Source: Pelagibacterales bacterium SAG-MED39
GTDB lineage: Bacteria > Pseudomonadota > Alphaproteobacteria > Pelagibacterales > Pelagibacteraceae
Reading direction: 5' to 3'
Assembly (NCBI GenBank): GCA_014653625.1
Contig: JACWEI010000008.1
Location: forward strand, 1 to 42,694
Length of the DNA: 42,694 nucleotides
A model generated the notes under the pieces. The model did no database searches. It was given only the letters and a program-made list of their open reading frames with translations, and had not been told where the DNA came from. Numbering within the stretch: position 1 is the stretch's first letter; each line of letters begins with the position of its first letter. Positions 7,605 to 15,820 of this stretch are shown here, one piece after another. Made by a program: the position numbers and the translations under genes.

Positions 7605-9035
7605 ATGAGTCAATTAGACTTAAAAATTGGACCAAAAATCAAGGCTTTTAGAAGACAATTAGGTCTTCAAGCCAATAAACTAGCTGAAGATCTCAATATT
7701 TCGCCAAGTTATTTAAACTTAATTGAAGGTGGAAAAAGGAAAATAGATGGAGATTTACTACTTAAAATTTGCGAAAAACTGAATATTGAGCTTTCACAAT
7801 TAACATCGAAAACTGACATTAATTTAGAAAATACTTTATCAGAAATTTTAGATGATAAGTTATTTGAAGATTTAGATATTTTAGGTCCCGAAGTAAAAGA
7901 TCTTGTGGGCACTAATCCAAAAATTGGAAAAGCAATTGTCAGACTAGGAGATATCCTAAAAAAGAAAGACCATGAAATGATTAATAAAATCGAAACAATA
8001 TCTGGCAAGATAGTGGATAACAGAAAAAATTCATTTCCAGGTGAAGTTATTTCAGATTTTTTACAGGAAAATAAAAACTATTTTGCTAAATTAGAGGATT
8101 TTGCAAATAAAGTTTTTGAAAAAGTTCAAAAAAATAATCGTACCAGATATATTTCATTATGTGATTATCTAAAATCCGAATATGGGATAACTGTTAAAGA
8201 TGTTATTCCAGAGGAAGACAAACCTTTTTCAAAAATATTTTATAAAAATAAAAAAGAACTTTTACTAAGTGATTATAGTTCCCTAGAAACAAAAAAGCTT
8301 CATGCAGCTGCTCAAATAGCTCAAGAGGGCGCTTTAAAAGAAATTGAAGAATATCTTTCTAAATTTACATTTCCATCAGAGGAGTCTAAAAAACTAACTA
8401 AAGTTGCATTACTCAATTACTGTGGAGCAGCAATACTAATGCCGTATAAATTATTTCACACAGAATGTAAAAAACTAAAATATGATTTGGAATTACTACA
8501 AAATACTTTTGCAACATCATTTGAACAAGTTGCTCATAGAGTAACTTGTTTACAAGATCCTAAGTTACCTGGAATTCCATTTCATTTTTTAAGAGTTGAT
8601 ATGGCTGGAAATATATCAAAAAGATTTTCATTATCTGGAATTGAAATACCTAGATATGGTGGAGCTTGCCCAAGATGGAATGTTTATTCAGCGTTAACAA
8701 GGCCAGGAGTTATTCAGGCTGCAGTAAGTAAAATGACTAATGGAGAAAAATATGTTTGTATAGCGAGAACAGTTGAAAAAGGTATTGGAAGATTTGGTCA
8801 GTCAAAAAGTATTTTATCAATTGGATTAGGATGCGAAGCAAAATATGCTAAAGATTTTGTTTACACAGAAAATATAAATATTAATGATAAATCTACTGAA
8901 ATACCAATAGGAGTGTCTTGTAGAACATGCGATAGATTGGACTGTTCTCAAAGGGCATTTCCTCCTCTACATAAGAAATTTGATGTTGATATTAATTCAA
9001 GAGGAGTTTCAGTTTATGTTGGTGATAAAAAATAA
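7605..9035 (+). CDS. XRE-family transcriptional regulator of the RamB/ScfR type
   Basis: 476 residues. N-terminal helix-turn-helix (about 8-65: IKAFRRQLGLQANKLAEDL, SPSYLNLIEGGKRK). The middle (about 170-290) corresponds to the IrrE/DUF955-like region but lacks a HExxH zinc-protease motif (the matching part reads KLHAAAQIAQEG). The C-terminal part (about 320-476) is the short-chain fatty acyl regulator (ScfR) domain, with GIPFHFLRVDMAGNISKRF, GACPRWNVY and the Cys motif SCRTCDRLDCSQRAFPP. Family members sense acyl-CoA or acetate status and control acetate, glyoxylate and methylcitrate genes. Divergent from aceA with repeated TTTACAA sites between, so it probably regulates the glyoxylate bypass and itself. 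Confidence 0.9.
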   Translation: MSQLDLKIGPKIKAFRRQLGLQANKLAEDLNISPSYLNLIEGGKRKIDGDLLLKICEKLNIELSQLTSKTDINLENTLSEILDDKLFEDLDILGPEVKDLVGTNPKIGKAIVRLGDILKKKDHEMINKIETISGKIVDNRKNSFPGEVISDFLQENKNYFAKLEDFANKVFEKVQKNNRTRYISLCDYLKSEYGITVKDVIPEEDKPFSKIFYKNKKELLLSDYSSLETKKLHAAAQIAQEGALKEIEEYLSKFTFPSEESKKLTKVALLNYCGAAILMPYKLFHTECKKLKYDLELLQNTFATSFEQVAHRVTCLQDPKLPGIPFHFLRVDMAGNISKRFSLSGIEIPRYGGACPRWNVYSALTRPGVIQAAVSKMTNGEKYVCIARTVEKGIGRFGQSKSILSIGLGCEAKYAKDFVYTENININDKSTEIPIGVSCRTCDRLDCSQRAFPPLHKKFDVDINSRGVSVYVGDKK

Positions 9036-9048
9036 TAACTAAATACTA

Positions 9049-9213
9049 ATGCTTAAATTTATTCTACCTGCAATAGTTGTTTTTTTAATTGTTTTATTTT
9101 GGGAAAAAATATGTGAAAAAATTTATAAGAAATTTAATATTAAAGTAAATTATATAGTCTTAATTATATTTATTTTAATTTTGATAGCAATTTTTGCGTT
9201 ATTATATTTTTGA
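9049..9213 (+). CDS. small two-helix membrane protein (54 aa)
   Basis: ATG at 9049, TGA at 9211-9213. The 54-residue product (MLKFILPAIVVFLIVLFW... IYKKFNIKVNYIVL... ALLYF) has two strongly hydrophobic helices (about 3-17 and 35-53) joined by a basic loop. It sits 13 bases after the regulator gene and touches the next gene, with the TGA overlapping a possible TTG start. No family recognised; two-helix hydrophobic frames can arise by chance in AT-rich DNA, so confidence is moderate. Confidence 0.5.
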   Translation: MLKFILPAIVVFLIVLFWEKICEKIYKKFNIKVNYIVLIIFILILIAIFALLYF

Positions 9214-9218
9214 GATTT

Positions 9219-9488
9219 ATGAAAAATTTAGGCTATGATAAAATAGAGATTTTGGAAAATGATGGTGTTTTTACAGTAAAAAATATTAATACAACACTAG
9301 GTTTTGTGAGATTTAATGAGTTAGGTGAAGTTGAATATATTTTTGTTAATCCAATCTTCAGAAAAAGAGGTTTAGCAAAAAAGTTATTAAAGTTAGTAAA
9401 AGAAAAAACTGGAAAAAAAATAATATTTCAAAATCCAATTAGTCCACTGGGTGAAAAGTTACTTAAATCTATTGCAAAATGGTCATAA
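9219..9488 (+). CDS. small GNAT-family N-acetyltransferase-like protein
   Basis: 89 residues from ATG 9219 (a TTG at 9210 would add three residues and overlap the upstream stop). It contains the core GNAT acetyl-CoA-binding pattern: VEYIFVNPIFRKRGLAKKLL, where RKRGLA is the pyrophosphate-binding Q/R-x-x-G-x-A loop, followed by a helix and a strand KKIIFQNP. Much shorter than the usual 140-170 residues, so it is a minimal GNAT domain. Substrate unknown. It follows a small membrane protein gene and precedes another GNAT-fold protein. Confidence 0.7.
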   Translation: MKNLGYDKIEILENDGVFTVKNINTTLGFVRFNELGEVEYIFVNPIFRKRGLAKKLLKLVKEKTGKKIIFQNPISPLGEKLLKSIAKWS

Positions 9489-9553
9489 CTCAATTGAAAA
9501 AAAGTCATAAAGTTTCGCATTATTTAATAAAAATATTTTGATACAATAAAAAA

Positions 9554-10201
9554 ATGATAGAATTACTTAAAACAGTAAAAAAAAAACTAACATCTAAGTA
9601 TCTTAAAAATGATACCCCTAGAAAGCTTTCTAAAATAAATAAAAAATTTAAGCCTAGATTTAAAGCAAGGTTAAGAAAAAATAAACACTTACTATCAAAA
9701 AATATTGATAACTTCTTTGATTGGATTAAAGGTGCAGAACTAGTTGAGTTAAAAGAATGCAACATAAAAGAAGACCCTGTTAGACCAGAATTAGACAATA
9801 TTTTTAGAACTAGCCATGGAAGGAAAATTTTTGGAGTAAAATTTAAAAATGAAATTCATGCGGTAATGTGTTTTGCTTATACAAATGAAATACCAAAGTC
9901 AGTAGATGAACTCGATAGATTAAGTCAAGATGCGTATTTACAAAGTACATTGAGAGGTCAAAATGTAGGTAAAATTGCCATAGCATACACAGTGTGGTCA
10001 AAAAAAAAAGGCGGAGGTAAGTTAATTGTTAAAGAAGTCTTTAAAAAAATTAAAAAATCAAATCATCTTAACAGACTTGTAACATTGTCTCCACTTACAG
10101 ACATGGCTTATAAATTTCATAGTAAAAATGGTGCAAAACTTGTTCAAGTAAATGAAAATACTCAAAATTTTGAATACGAAGTTGAAAAAAATAATTATTA
10201 A
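9554..10201 (+). CDS. malonyl-CoA decarboxylase-like GNAT-fold protein, minimal form
   Basis: 215 residues. The first 50 are very basic. From about residue 90 the order of motifs resembles the catalytic half of malonyl-CoA decarboxylase (MCD): HAVMCFAYTNEIPKSVDEL, AIAYTVWSKKKGGGKLIVKE, RLVTLSPLTDM and KFHSKNGAKLVQVN. In MCD the Ser of TLSP and the His of FHxxNGA are catalytic, and both are kept here. The helical N-terminal domain of full MCD (about 400+ residues) is absent, and the stretch between TLSP and FH is shortened. It may be a GNAT acyltransferase or a minimal decarboxylase. The stop shares TTAA (10198-10201) with the convergent sugar gene. Similarity judged by eye. Confidence 0.6.
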   Translation: MIELLKTVKKKLTSKYLKNDTPRKLSKINKKFKPRFKARLRKNKHLLSKNIDNFFDWIKGAELVELKECNIKEDPVRPELDNIFRTSHGRKIFGVKFKNEIHAVMCFAYTNEIPKSVDELDRLSQDAYLQSTLRGQNVGKIAIAYTVWSKKKGGGKLIVKEVFKKIKKSNHLNRLVTLSPLTDMAYKFHSKNGAKLVQVNENTQNFEYEVEKNNY

Positions 10202-12741
10202 TTCTCTAAATCTTTAATATTTATAAATTTATCTGCAATAGATATATTGTTTTTTTTTATATCATCAAAAAAGTTCCAAGCCAAAACAAGTATACAAGAT
10301 GGTTTTTGTTTAATTTTATTTTTTAAAATAATTGGTATTTTAACTCCGGGTACATATTTGTTATCTTTTAACTTATTATCTTCAATTATATAATCAATTT
10401 GATTGGAAACTCCAAAAAAATTTAATGCTGTAGTTGCTTTTGCGGGTGCTCCATATCCTACCAATATTTTTTCTTTTTTTTTTATTAAATTAATATTTTT
10501 TAAAACATTTTCTCTTATTTTGTAAACTTTTTCAGCAAAATTTTTATAAGTCTTATAATCTTTAATTCCAAACTTTTCCTCTTCATCTAATACCGTTGAT
10601 ACACTTTTATCAACTTTGATTTTTTTATTTTTTGAAATATAAATTCTCAAAGAGCCACCGTGAGTATTAATTTTTTCTACTTTAAAAATTTTTGCCTCAT
10701 ATTTTTTAAAAAAGTTAATTAATGAAGTTAAAGACCAATAATTATAGTGTTCATGATAAATATTATCAAAAGTTAGATCTTTTAGGGTATTCATTAGATA
10801 CTGAACCTCTATGATAATAGTTCCTTTATTACTCAAAAGCTTTATCATGCATTTTGCCATTTCATTCAAATTATCTGAATGAGCAAAAACATTAGAAGCG
10901 AGAATTAAATCTGCATTTTTTTTAATTTTCTTAATATTTTTTTCTGTTAAAAAACCATTAAAAGTTTTTATTTTATTTTTGTTCGCTAATTTTGCTAGGT
11001 TTTTAGCTGGCTCTATTCCTAAAATCTTTTTAAATTTTAAATCTTTAAATGGTTTTAAAGCAATTCCATCGTTACTTCCAACATCTATAATGTAAGATTT
11101 TTTTGACTTTAATTTAAATTCTTTAATATATTTTTTTGATGCTTCAATAAAATGATCTCTAAACTTTTTAGAAGTAGAAGAAGTATAAAGATAATTTGAA
11201 AACATTTTTTTAGGATCTACTGCAACCGATAGTTGGCAGTTATGGCACTTATCACAGTAATTCATTTCTAAAGGATATAGTTCAGTTTTATCAGATTTTT
11301 TATTTAGCAAATTATTTGCTAGAGGTTGATAACCTAAGGAAATTACTCTTTTAAGTTTTGTATTACCACAGGATCTACAATCAAATTTATAACAATTTAA
11401 AAGTAAATCTCTTTCATCCTCATCTACAAAAGTATGTTTAATAGTATGTGTTACACCGTAATTTTCATGCTCTCTTTCACCTCTAACAAGATTTAAAAAT
11501 GTTGTGTCTTTAGTAAAGACCATTGTATGCGCCACGTTAGGTTTTATAATTGAAATTTGTCCCTCATTAACAACTTGAGTAATCTTTGGAGAGTTTGGAT
11601 TTAATATATCTTGAAAAATTTCAATTATTTGTCCTTTTGTAAAAAGACACTTTTGTTCTTGTTGAGGATGATAATGATTAGCTCTTATTGTTCCTTTTTT
11701 TGAGTCAATTAATCCAATCATATTTATAGGTTCAGTAAGCTCATGATTACTAATTTTTCCTCTTTCATCTATAAATTCGTGAGTTCCATCTCTTACGTGT
11801 TCCAAATCTTTTATTAAATCTTGTTTGGACCATTTAAAAATCATCTCTTTTATACTTTCATCTAAACCATATAAAAATTTGAAACCAGTTTTTAAAATTT
11901 TTTCATTTGATAATGAAAAACCTAGATTAGGTACTTCATCATTTGTTTCTTTTAATTCTATTTTTGGATTATGTTTTTTACAAATCTCGGCAACATCTTT
12001 TACAGTAACCGTATCTTTAGTTAAGTTGAATGTTTCTGAAGAAATATTATCCTTCTCCTCCATAAACTTAAAACATCTTGCAACATCTATTAACGGAACT
12101 AAGCTTTTGATTTGTCTACCTCCTGCATAAAGTTTTAACATTCCATTTTGTGAGGTAATTTTAGAAAAAAGATTAGTCATTATATCCAATCTAGTAGTAT
12201 CAGTCGAATACCCGTAAACAGATCCAAGTCTTAAAATTATAAAATTTTTTCCAGAATTTTTTAATTGTTTCTCATTGTATGCTTTAGATTTACCATACGC
12301 TAAAACTGGCAAAGTATCTTCATTTTCTAAGATATTTTTTTTTACATCTTGCATACCCTCATAAACAACATGAGTTGATGGTAGAATAATTTTACAATCA
12401 TCTTTTATCGAATCAATTATGTTCTGAGTGCCTTCAATAGCAACTTCCTCGATTTTTTTTTCATGTTCTGCATTAGCTTCACTCTTTACTCTTGGGACAG
12501 CAGTAATGCCTGCTAGATGATGAACTATATCGGCATCCTCACAATGTTTTTTTATTAAGTCTTTATCTAAAATATCTCCATGAACAAAATTCATATTCCA
12601 ATTTCTTATTTGATTAACTCTTTCTGAAATGAATCTATTATCTATAACTGTAATTTTATCATTCCAGCTGTACCCAGAATATATTTTACAAAGTTCGGTT
12701 CCAATATAACCAAGACCACCTGTTATAACTATTTTTTTCAT
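10198..12741 (-). CDS. three-domain sugar enzyme: SDR epimerase/reductase - cupin - C-methyltransferase
   Basis: 847 residues. Domain 1 (about 1-300) is an extended SDR: GGLGYIG at 8-14, catalytic Tyr149-x3-Lys153 (AYGKSK). Domain 2 (about 305-445) is a cupin like those in sugar 3,5- or 3,4-epimerases/isomerases: RANHYHPQQEQK with His356/His358 and VAHTMVF with His405. Domain 3 (about 450-847) is an NDP-hexose C-methyltransferase of the TylC3/NovU type: zinc Cys455, 458, 496, 499, 502; SAM motif IIDVGSNDGI at 551-560; HEHYNYWSL at 663-671; HGGSLRI at 694-700; GAPAKATTALNFFG near 764-777. All active motifs appear intact. It would make a C-methylated deoxysugar for the cell surface, fed by the nearby dTDP-glucose 4,6-dehydratase. 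The arrangement in one chain is unusual. Confidence 0.88.
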   Translation of the reverse strand: MKKIVITGGLGYIGTELCKIYSGYSWNDKITVIDNRFISERVNQIRNWNMNFVHGDILDKDLIKKHCEDADIVHHLAGITAVPRVKSEANAEHEKKIEEVAIEGTQNIIDSIKDDCKIILPSTHVVYEGMQDVKKNILENEDTLPVLAYGKSKAYNEKQLKNSGKNFIILRLGSVYGYSTDTTRLDIMTNLFSKITSQNGMLKLYAGGRQIKSLVPLIDVARCFKFMEEKDNISSETFNLTKDTVTVKDVAEICKKHNPKIELKETNDEVPNLGFSLSNEKILKTGFKFLYGLDESIKEMIFKWSKQDLIKDLEHVRDGTHEFIDERGKISNHELTEPINMIGLIDSKKGTIRANHYHPQQEQKCLFTKGQIIEIFQDILNPNSPKITQVVNEGQISIIKPNVAHTMVFTKDTTFLNLVRGEREHENYGVTHTIKHTFVDEDERDLLLNCYKFDCRSCGNTKLKRVISLGYQPLANNLLNKKSDKTELYPLEMNYCDKCHNCQLSVAVDPKKMFSNYLYTSSTSKKFRDHFIEASKKYIKEFKLKSKKSYIIDVGSNDGIALKPFKDLKFKKILGIEPAKNLAKLANKNKIKTFNGFLTEKNIKKIKKNADLILASNVFAHSDNLNEMAKCMIKLLSNKGTIIIEVQYLMNTLKDLTFDNIYHEHYNYWSLTSLINFFKKYEAKIFKVEKINTHGGSLRIYISKNKKIKVDKSVSTVLDEEEKFGIKDYKTYKNFAEKVYKIRENVLKNINLIKKKEKILVGYGAPAKATTALNFFGVSNQIDYIIEDNKLKDNKYVPGVKIPIILKNKIKQKPSCILVLAWNFFDDIKKNNISIADKFINIKDLEN

Positions 12742-12821
12742 TGTATACTTTAACCAATTTCCTAAACAATAACATCTTTTAAGTAAAGAAATATTTATTT
12801 TACTGAATTTAGTTTCTAAGA

Positions 12822-13829
12822 TTATTTTAAATAGAATTTTTCAGAAGTTTTAATTAAATAATCAGCAATATGTTCTGTAGTTAAATATTTTTTAGTATGC
12901 TCTAAAAGATCTTTTCTATAATCATTAATTTCTGGATATTCTTCTAATAATTCTTGGGAATTATATTTTTGCTTAAATATATAAGGCAATGATGAAAAAA
13001 TTCTTTGGAAATTAAGAAACTTTTTTTTATAAATTTTAAATGGATTTTCCTGACTTAGAATCCAAGAAAAATCTTCAAATATTTTAATTAACTTTTCTTT
13101 TGGAAGTTTTGTTAAAGTTTTCTCAGGACATTTTTTTAAATCTAATATCAATGGAATACATCCATTCATTAACATTTCATAGTATCTTACTGCTTCCCAC
13201 CAACCTCCATGTACATAAGTAATACCAAATAAACTATCTTTCCACATATTGTAATAGTCATTTTCTTTTTTATAAATGTAAGTCTTGTATCTATGCGGTA
13301 TTAACGGAGCTAAGATATTTTTTGGATTTAAATTTATATCATTTGTAATTTTCCTTTTTGGAATGGTGACATTTATTGGAAAAACATTTGGTTTTGTTTC
13401 GATTAATTCTCTTTTAAAAAAAATAATCTTTTCATTTTTATTAAAATGTAAATTTGTATTATCTTCACCATCAATTAATATTATCTTACTTTTCGACTTA
13501 ATAGATTGTTCAAAAAAAATGTTTGAACGCGTAAATGAACCATAAATGATATAATCAAAAAAGTTGTTTTCTATTTTTTGTTTAATATCAGTTCTATCAA
13601 TGGAATTGTAATTAGTTAAATTATCATAATAGGTAAATCCGCTACCCCATAATTTTGAAATATCGAAAGATCTTTTATTTATTTCATCTTTGTACATGTA
13701 CCATGCACCCGGGTAATCGACGACATCTACGCCATGATTTTCTCGTAAACCATGAAGTAAACTATCATTAATAATGTCATTTACTGCCTGTGCGTCATCT
13801 TTTAGATGTGTGAGAAAAAGAATTTTCAT
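12822..13829 (-). CDS. putative glycosyltransferase
   Basis: 335 residues, soluble. The N-terminus MKILFLTHLKDDAQAVND starts like a GT-B Rossmann domain. The C-terminal half has YVHGGWWEAVRYYEMLMNGCIPLILDLKKCPE, quoted in part as WWEAVRYYEMLMNGCIPLIL, a pattern seen in GT-B or exostosin-like transferases, where an E in R-x-Y-E-x-L-x-x-G-C-I-P contacts the donor sugar. It sits between the sugar-tailoring fusion and the dTDP-glucose dehydratase, in the same orientation, so a role in surface polysaccharide assembly is likely. Exact family and substrate are not known. Confidence 0.6.
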   Translation of the reverse strand: MKILFLTHLKDDAQAVNDIINDSLLHGLRENHGVDVVDYPGAWYMYKDEINKRSFDISKLWGSGFTYYDNLTNYNSIDRTDIKQKIENNFFDYIIYGSFTRSNIFFEQSIKSKSKIILIDGEDNTNLHFNKNEKIIFFKRELIETKPNVFPINVTIPKRKITNDINLNPKNILAPLIPHRYKTYIYKKENDYYNMWKDSLFGITYVHGGWWEAVRYYEMLMNGCIPLILDLKKCPEKTLTKLPKEKLIKIFEDFSWILSQENPFKIYKKKFLNFQRIFSSLPYIFKQKYNSQELLEEYPEINDYRKDLLEHTKKYLTTEHIADYLIKTSEKFYLK

Positions 13830-13859
13830 TAGGTTTAGCTATTATTAACACAATCTATC

Positions 13860-14012
13860 ATGAAAAAATATTTAGGATTACTTTTAATATTATTTATTTT
13901 CGTGTCTTGCCAATCAAATAAAGACTTTAATCAAAAGACTATCGAGTCAGATCCGAAAAAAAAAGGTGTTAAATACAAAATATCTTCACCTTCAATCAAG
14001 ATTATTGATTAA
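13860..14012 (+). CDS. small lipoprotein (50 aa)
   Basis: ATG 13860 to TAA 14010-14012. The product has a classic lipoprotein signal: MKKYLGLLLILFIFVSC, with the lipobox FVSC placing the acylated Cys at residue 17, then a short polar tail (QSNKDFNQKT... KYKISSPSIKIID). Small lipoproteins of this size are common in SAR11 genomes; function unknown. It is divergent from the glycosyltransferase with a 30-base gap and lies upstream of a tRNA gene. Confidence 0.7.
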   Translation: MKKYLGLLLILFIFVSCQSNKDFNQKTIESDPKKKGVKYKISSPSIKIID

Positions 14013-14060
14013 TTTGATATTGAATCACAAAGTATTTCTAATATAAATCAGTTATATTTT

Positions 14061-14137
14061 GGCGGGGTAGCTCAGTTGGTTAGAGCGCGGGACTCATAAG
14101 CCCGAGGTCAGTGGTTCGATCCCACTTCCCGCTACCA
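14061..14137 (+). tRNA. tRNA-Met (CAT), elongator type
   Basis: A full cloverleaf of 77 bases with encoded CCA. Acceptor GGCGGGG pairs with TCCCGCT (wobbles at both ends: G1-U72 and G7-U66), D arm GCTC/GAGC, anticodon loop CTCATAA with anticodon CAT, T arm AGTGG-TTCGATC-CCACT, discriminator A. The D-stem C11-G24 pair argues against the initiator. The anticodon stem CGGGA/GCCCG leaves an A31-G39 mismatch next to the loop. tRNA-Ile2 (CAT modified to lysidine) cannot be excluded from sequence alone, but the acceptor resembles alphaproteobacterial elongator tRNA-Met. Confidence 0.93.
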
Positions 14138-14144
14138 ATATTTA

Positions 14145-14753
14145 TTATTCGAGAATTTTCTTTTTGGCCTTATCAAACTCTTCAGCTGAAATTACACCTG
14201 ACTCTAACAAGCTATTTAATTCTTTTAATTGTTTAACAATATCACCATCTTCAACTTTTTTCTTTTTTGTAATTTTTGGTTTAGTTTCAGTGGTAGAAGA
14301 ATTTGTTGTTGAAGATTTTTTAGTTCCGGTAAATCCTAATTCTTCTAATATCTCTCTTATTTCAGATGAAGTAGCTTTTCTTGATATTTTATAATTTTTG
14401 TTTCCCCATACAATTTTTCTTTTTCTATCAAAAATGTAACATTTTTGTGAAGCATGATTTCTGCAAAGCTGTAATGCTAATGTTGGATCAAACCTACAAC
14501 TTTGACCTCTTGGACAATATGAAAAACCATAATTATTTCCTGATTTAGTAATTGCAAAAAAATCTGGATTTCCTTTTTTGTACTCGGCTGGACGATTTTT
14601 AGCGTCAGTACCAATAGAATTCATCATTAAATATTTTATATATCCGTTAATTACGCTATTTGACAATCTTACTTCACCAGTGCCTGTTGTTGAAAATGAA
14701 TTATTAGTTAAAAGAAAAAAAACAGTTAAAAATAATATAAATTTTTTTTTCAT
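14145..14753 (-). CDS. secreted protein with C-terminal SHOCT domain
   Basis: 202 residues. Signal peptide about 1-21 (MKKKFILFLTVFFLLTNNSF). A central domain (about 30-140) with four Cys at 80, 86, 97 and 105 that could form two disulfides in the periplasm. Then a low-complexity Ser/Thr/Lys linker (about 144-170) and a C-terminal SHOCT-like helix pair (DIVKQLKELNSLLESGVIS then AEEFDKAKKKILE). SHOCT domains are short oligomerisation modules. It follows rfbB on the same strand with the start and stop abutting, so it is probably in that transcript. The biological role is unknown. Confidence 0.7.
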   Translation of the reverse strand: MKKKFILFLTVFFLLTNNSFSTTGTGEVRLSNSVINGYIKYLMMNSIGTDAKNRPAEYKKGNPDFFAITKSGNNYGFSYCPRGQSCRFDPTLALQLCRNHASQKCYIFDRKRKIVWGNKNYKISRKATSSEIREILEELGFTGTKKSSTTNSSTTETKPKITKKKKVEDGDIVKQLKELNSLLESGVISAEEFDKAKKKILE

Positions 14754-15772
14754 TAAGTTTTAAGACCTAAGCGTCGGACTATATCATCTTTATTTACTGA
14801 TTTAAAATATTTTATATTATTTAAATACCACTCAAAAGTTTGTTTTAGACCGGAATTCAAATTTATTTTAGGTTTCCACTTAAGTTTTTTGATAATTTTT
14901 CTACTATTAAGCGCATACCTGACATCGTGACCAGGTCTATCTTTTACAAATTCAATTTTAACATTTTTACCTAATTTAATTTTTGATTTTGCAATTTTGA
15001 TTAATTTTTTCGATATATCTAAATTGATTACATTTTTATTGGATCCGATATTATAAAAATTACCAATTTTTCCTTTTTCAAAAACTTTTATTAAGGCTTC
15101 GCAATGATCTTTTACATATATCCATTCTCTAGAATTTAAACCTTTTCCATAAATAGGAAGTTTCTTATTAGTGATAATATTATAAATTAGTTTTGGAATT
15201 AATTTTTCAGGGTGTTGTTTAGGGCCATAATTATTTGAACAATTAGTTACAATTGCAGGTATTTTATAAGTTCTCACATAAGATGAAACTAAGTGATCAG
15301 AAGATGCTTTAGATGCAGCATAAGGTGAGCTTGGATTATAAGGATAATTTTCTTTTGTTCTTCCAGTTAATATATCACCATAAACTTCATCAGTTGAAAT
15401 ATGAACTAATCTTGATTTTTTATTTTTGACTGAAAATTTTCTAAAAATTTCTAAGATATTAAATACCCCAATTATATTACTTTGAATAAAACTTTCAGGA
15501 CCATCAATTGATCTATCCACATGAGTTTCTGCTGCTAAATTAAAGATACCGATTGGTCTATGTTTATTTATTATTTTAGCTAATTTTCTATTAGCAATGT
15601 CACATTTTATGAACGAATAGTTTTTATTCTTTTTGAATTCTTTTACATTGTAGAAATTTGAGGAATAGGTATTTTTATCTATATTAATTACTTTATATTT
15701 TTTTTCTAAAAGTAACTCTATTAAATTACTTCCAATAAAACCAAGGCCCCCTGTAACGATTACTTTTTTCAT
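14753..15772 (-). CDS. rfbB: dTDP-glucose 4,6-dehydratase
   Basis: 339 residues, the family's usual length. NAD-binding GGLGFIGSNL near the N-terminus, the dehydratase-specific HISTDEVYGD (catalytic Asp-Glu pair), SPYAASKASSDHLV with the Tyr-x3-Lys pair, and NNYGPKQHPEKLIP for nucleotide-sugar binding. It converts dTDP-glucose to dTDP-4-keto-6-deoxyglucose, the branch point for rhamnose and modified deoxysugars. No rmlA, rmlC or rmlD is in the window; the fused sugar-tailoring enzyme 2 kb away (same strand) is the obvious consumer here. Divergent from a GT2 gene with 48 bases between. Confidence 0.93.
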   Translation of the reverse strand: MKKVIVTGGLGFIGSNLIELLLEKKYKVINIDKNTYSSNFYNVKEFKKNKNYSFIKCDIANRKLAKIINKHRPIGIFNLAAETHVDRSIDGPESFIQSNIIGVFNILEIFRKFSVKNKKSRLVHISTDEVYGDILTGRTKENYPYNPSSPYAASKASSDHLVSSYVRTYKIPAIVTNCSNNYGPKQHPEKLIPKLIYNIITNKKLPIYGKGLNSREWIYVKDHCEALIKVFEKGKIGNFYNIGSNKNVINLDISKKLIKIAKSKIKLGKNVKIEFVKDRPGHDVRYALNSRKIIKKLKWKPKINLNSGLKQTFEWYLNNIKYFKSVNKDDIVRRLGLKT

Positions 15773-15820
15773 TTAAGTTTTTTACAATATTAAAAATTAA
15801 AGTATATATGTGTCTACAAT

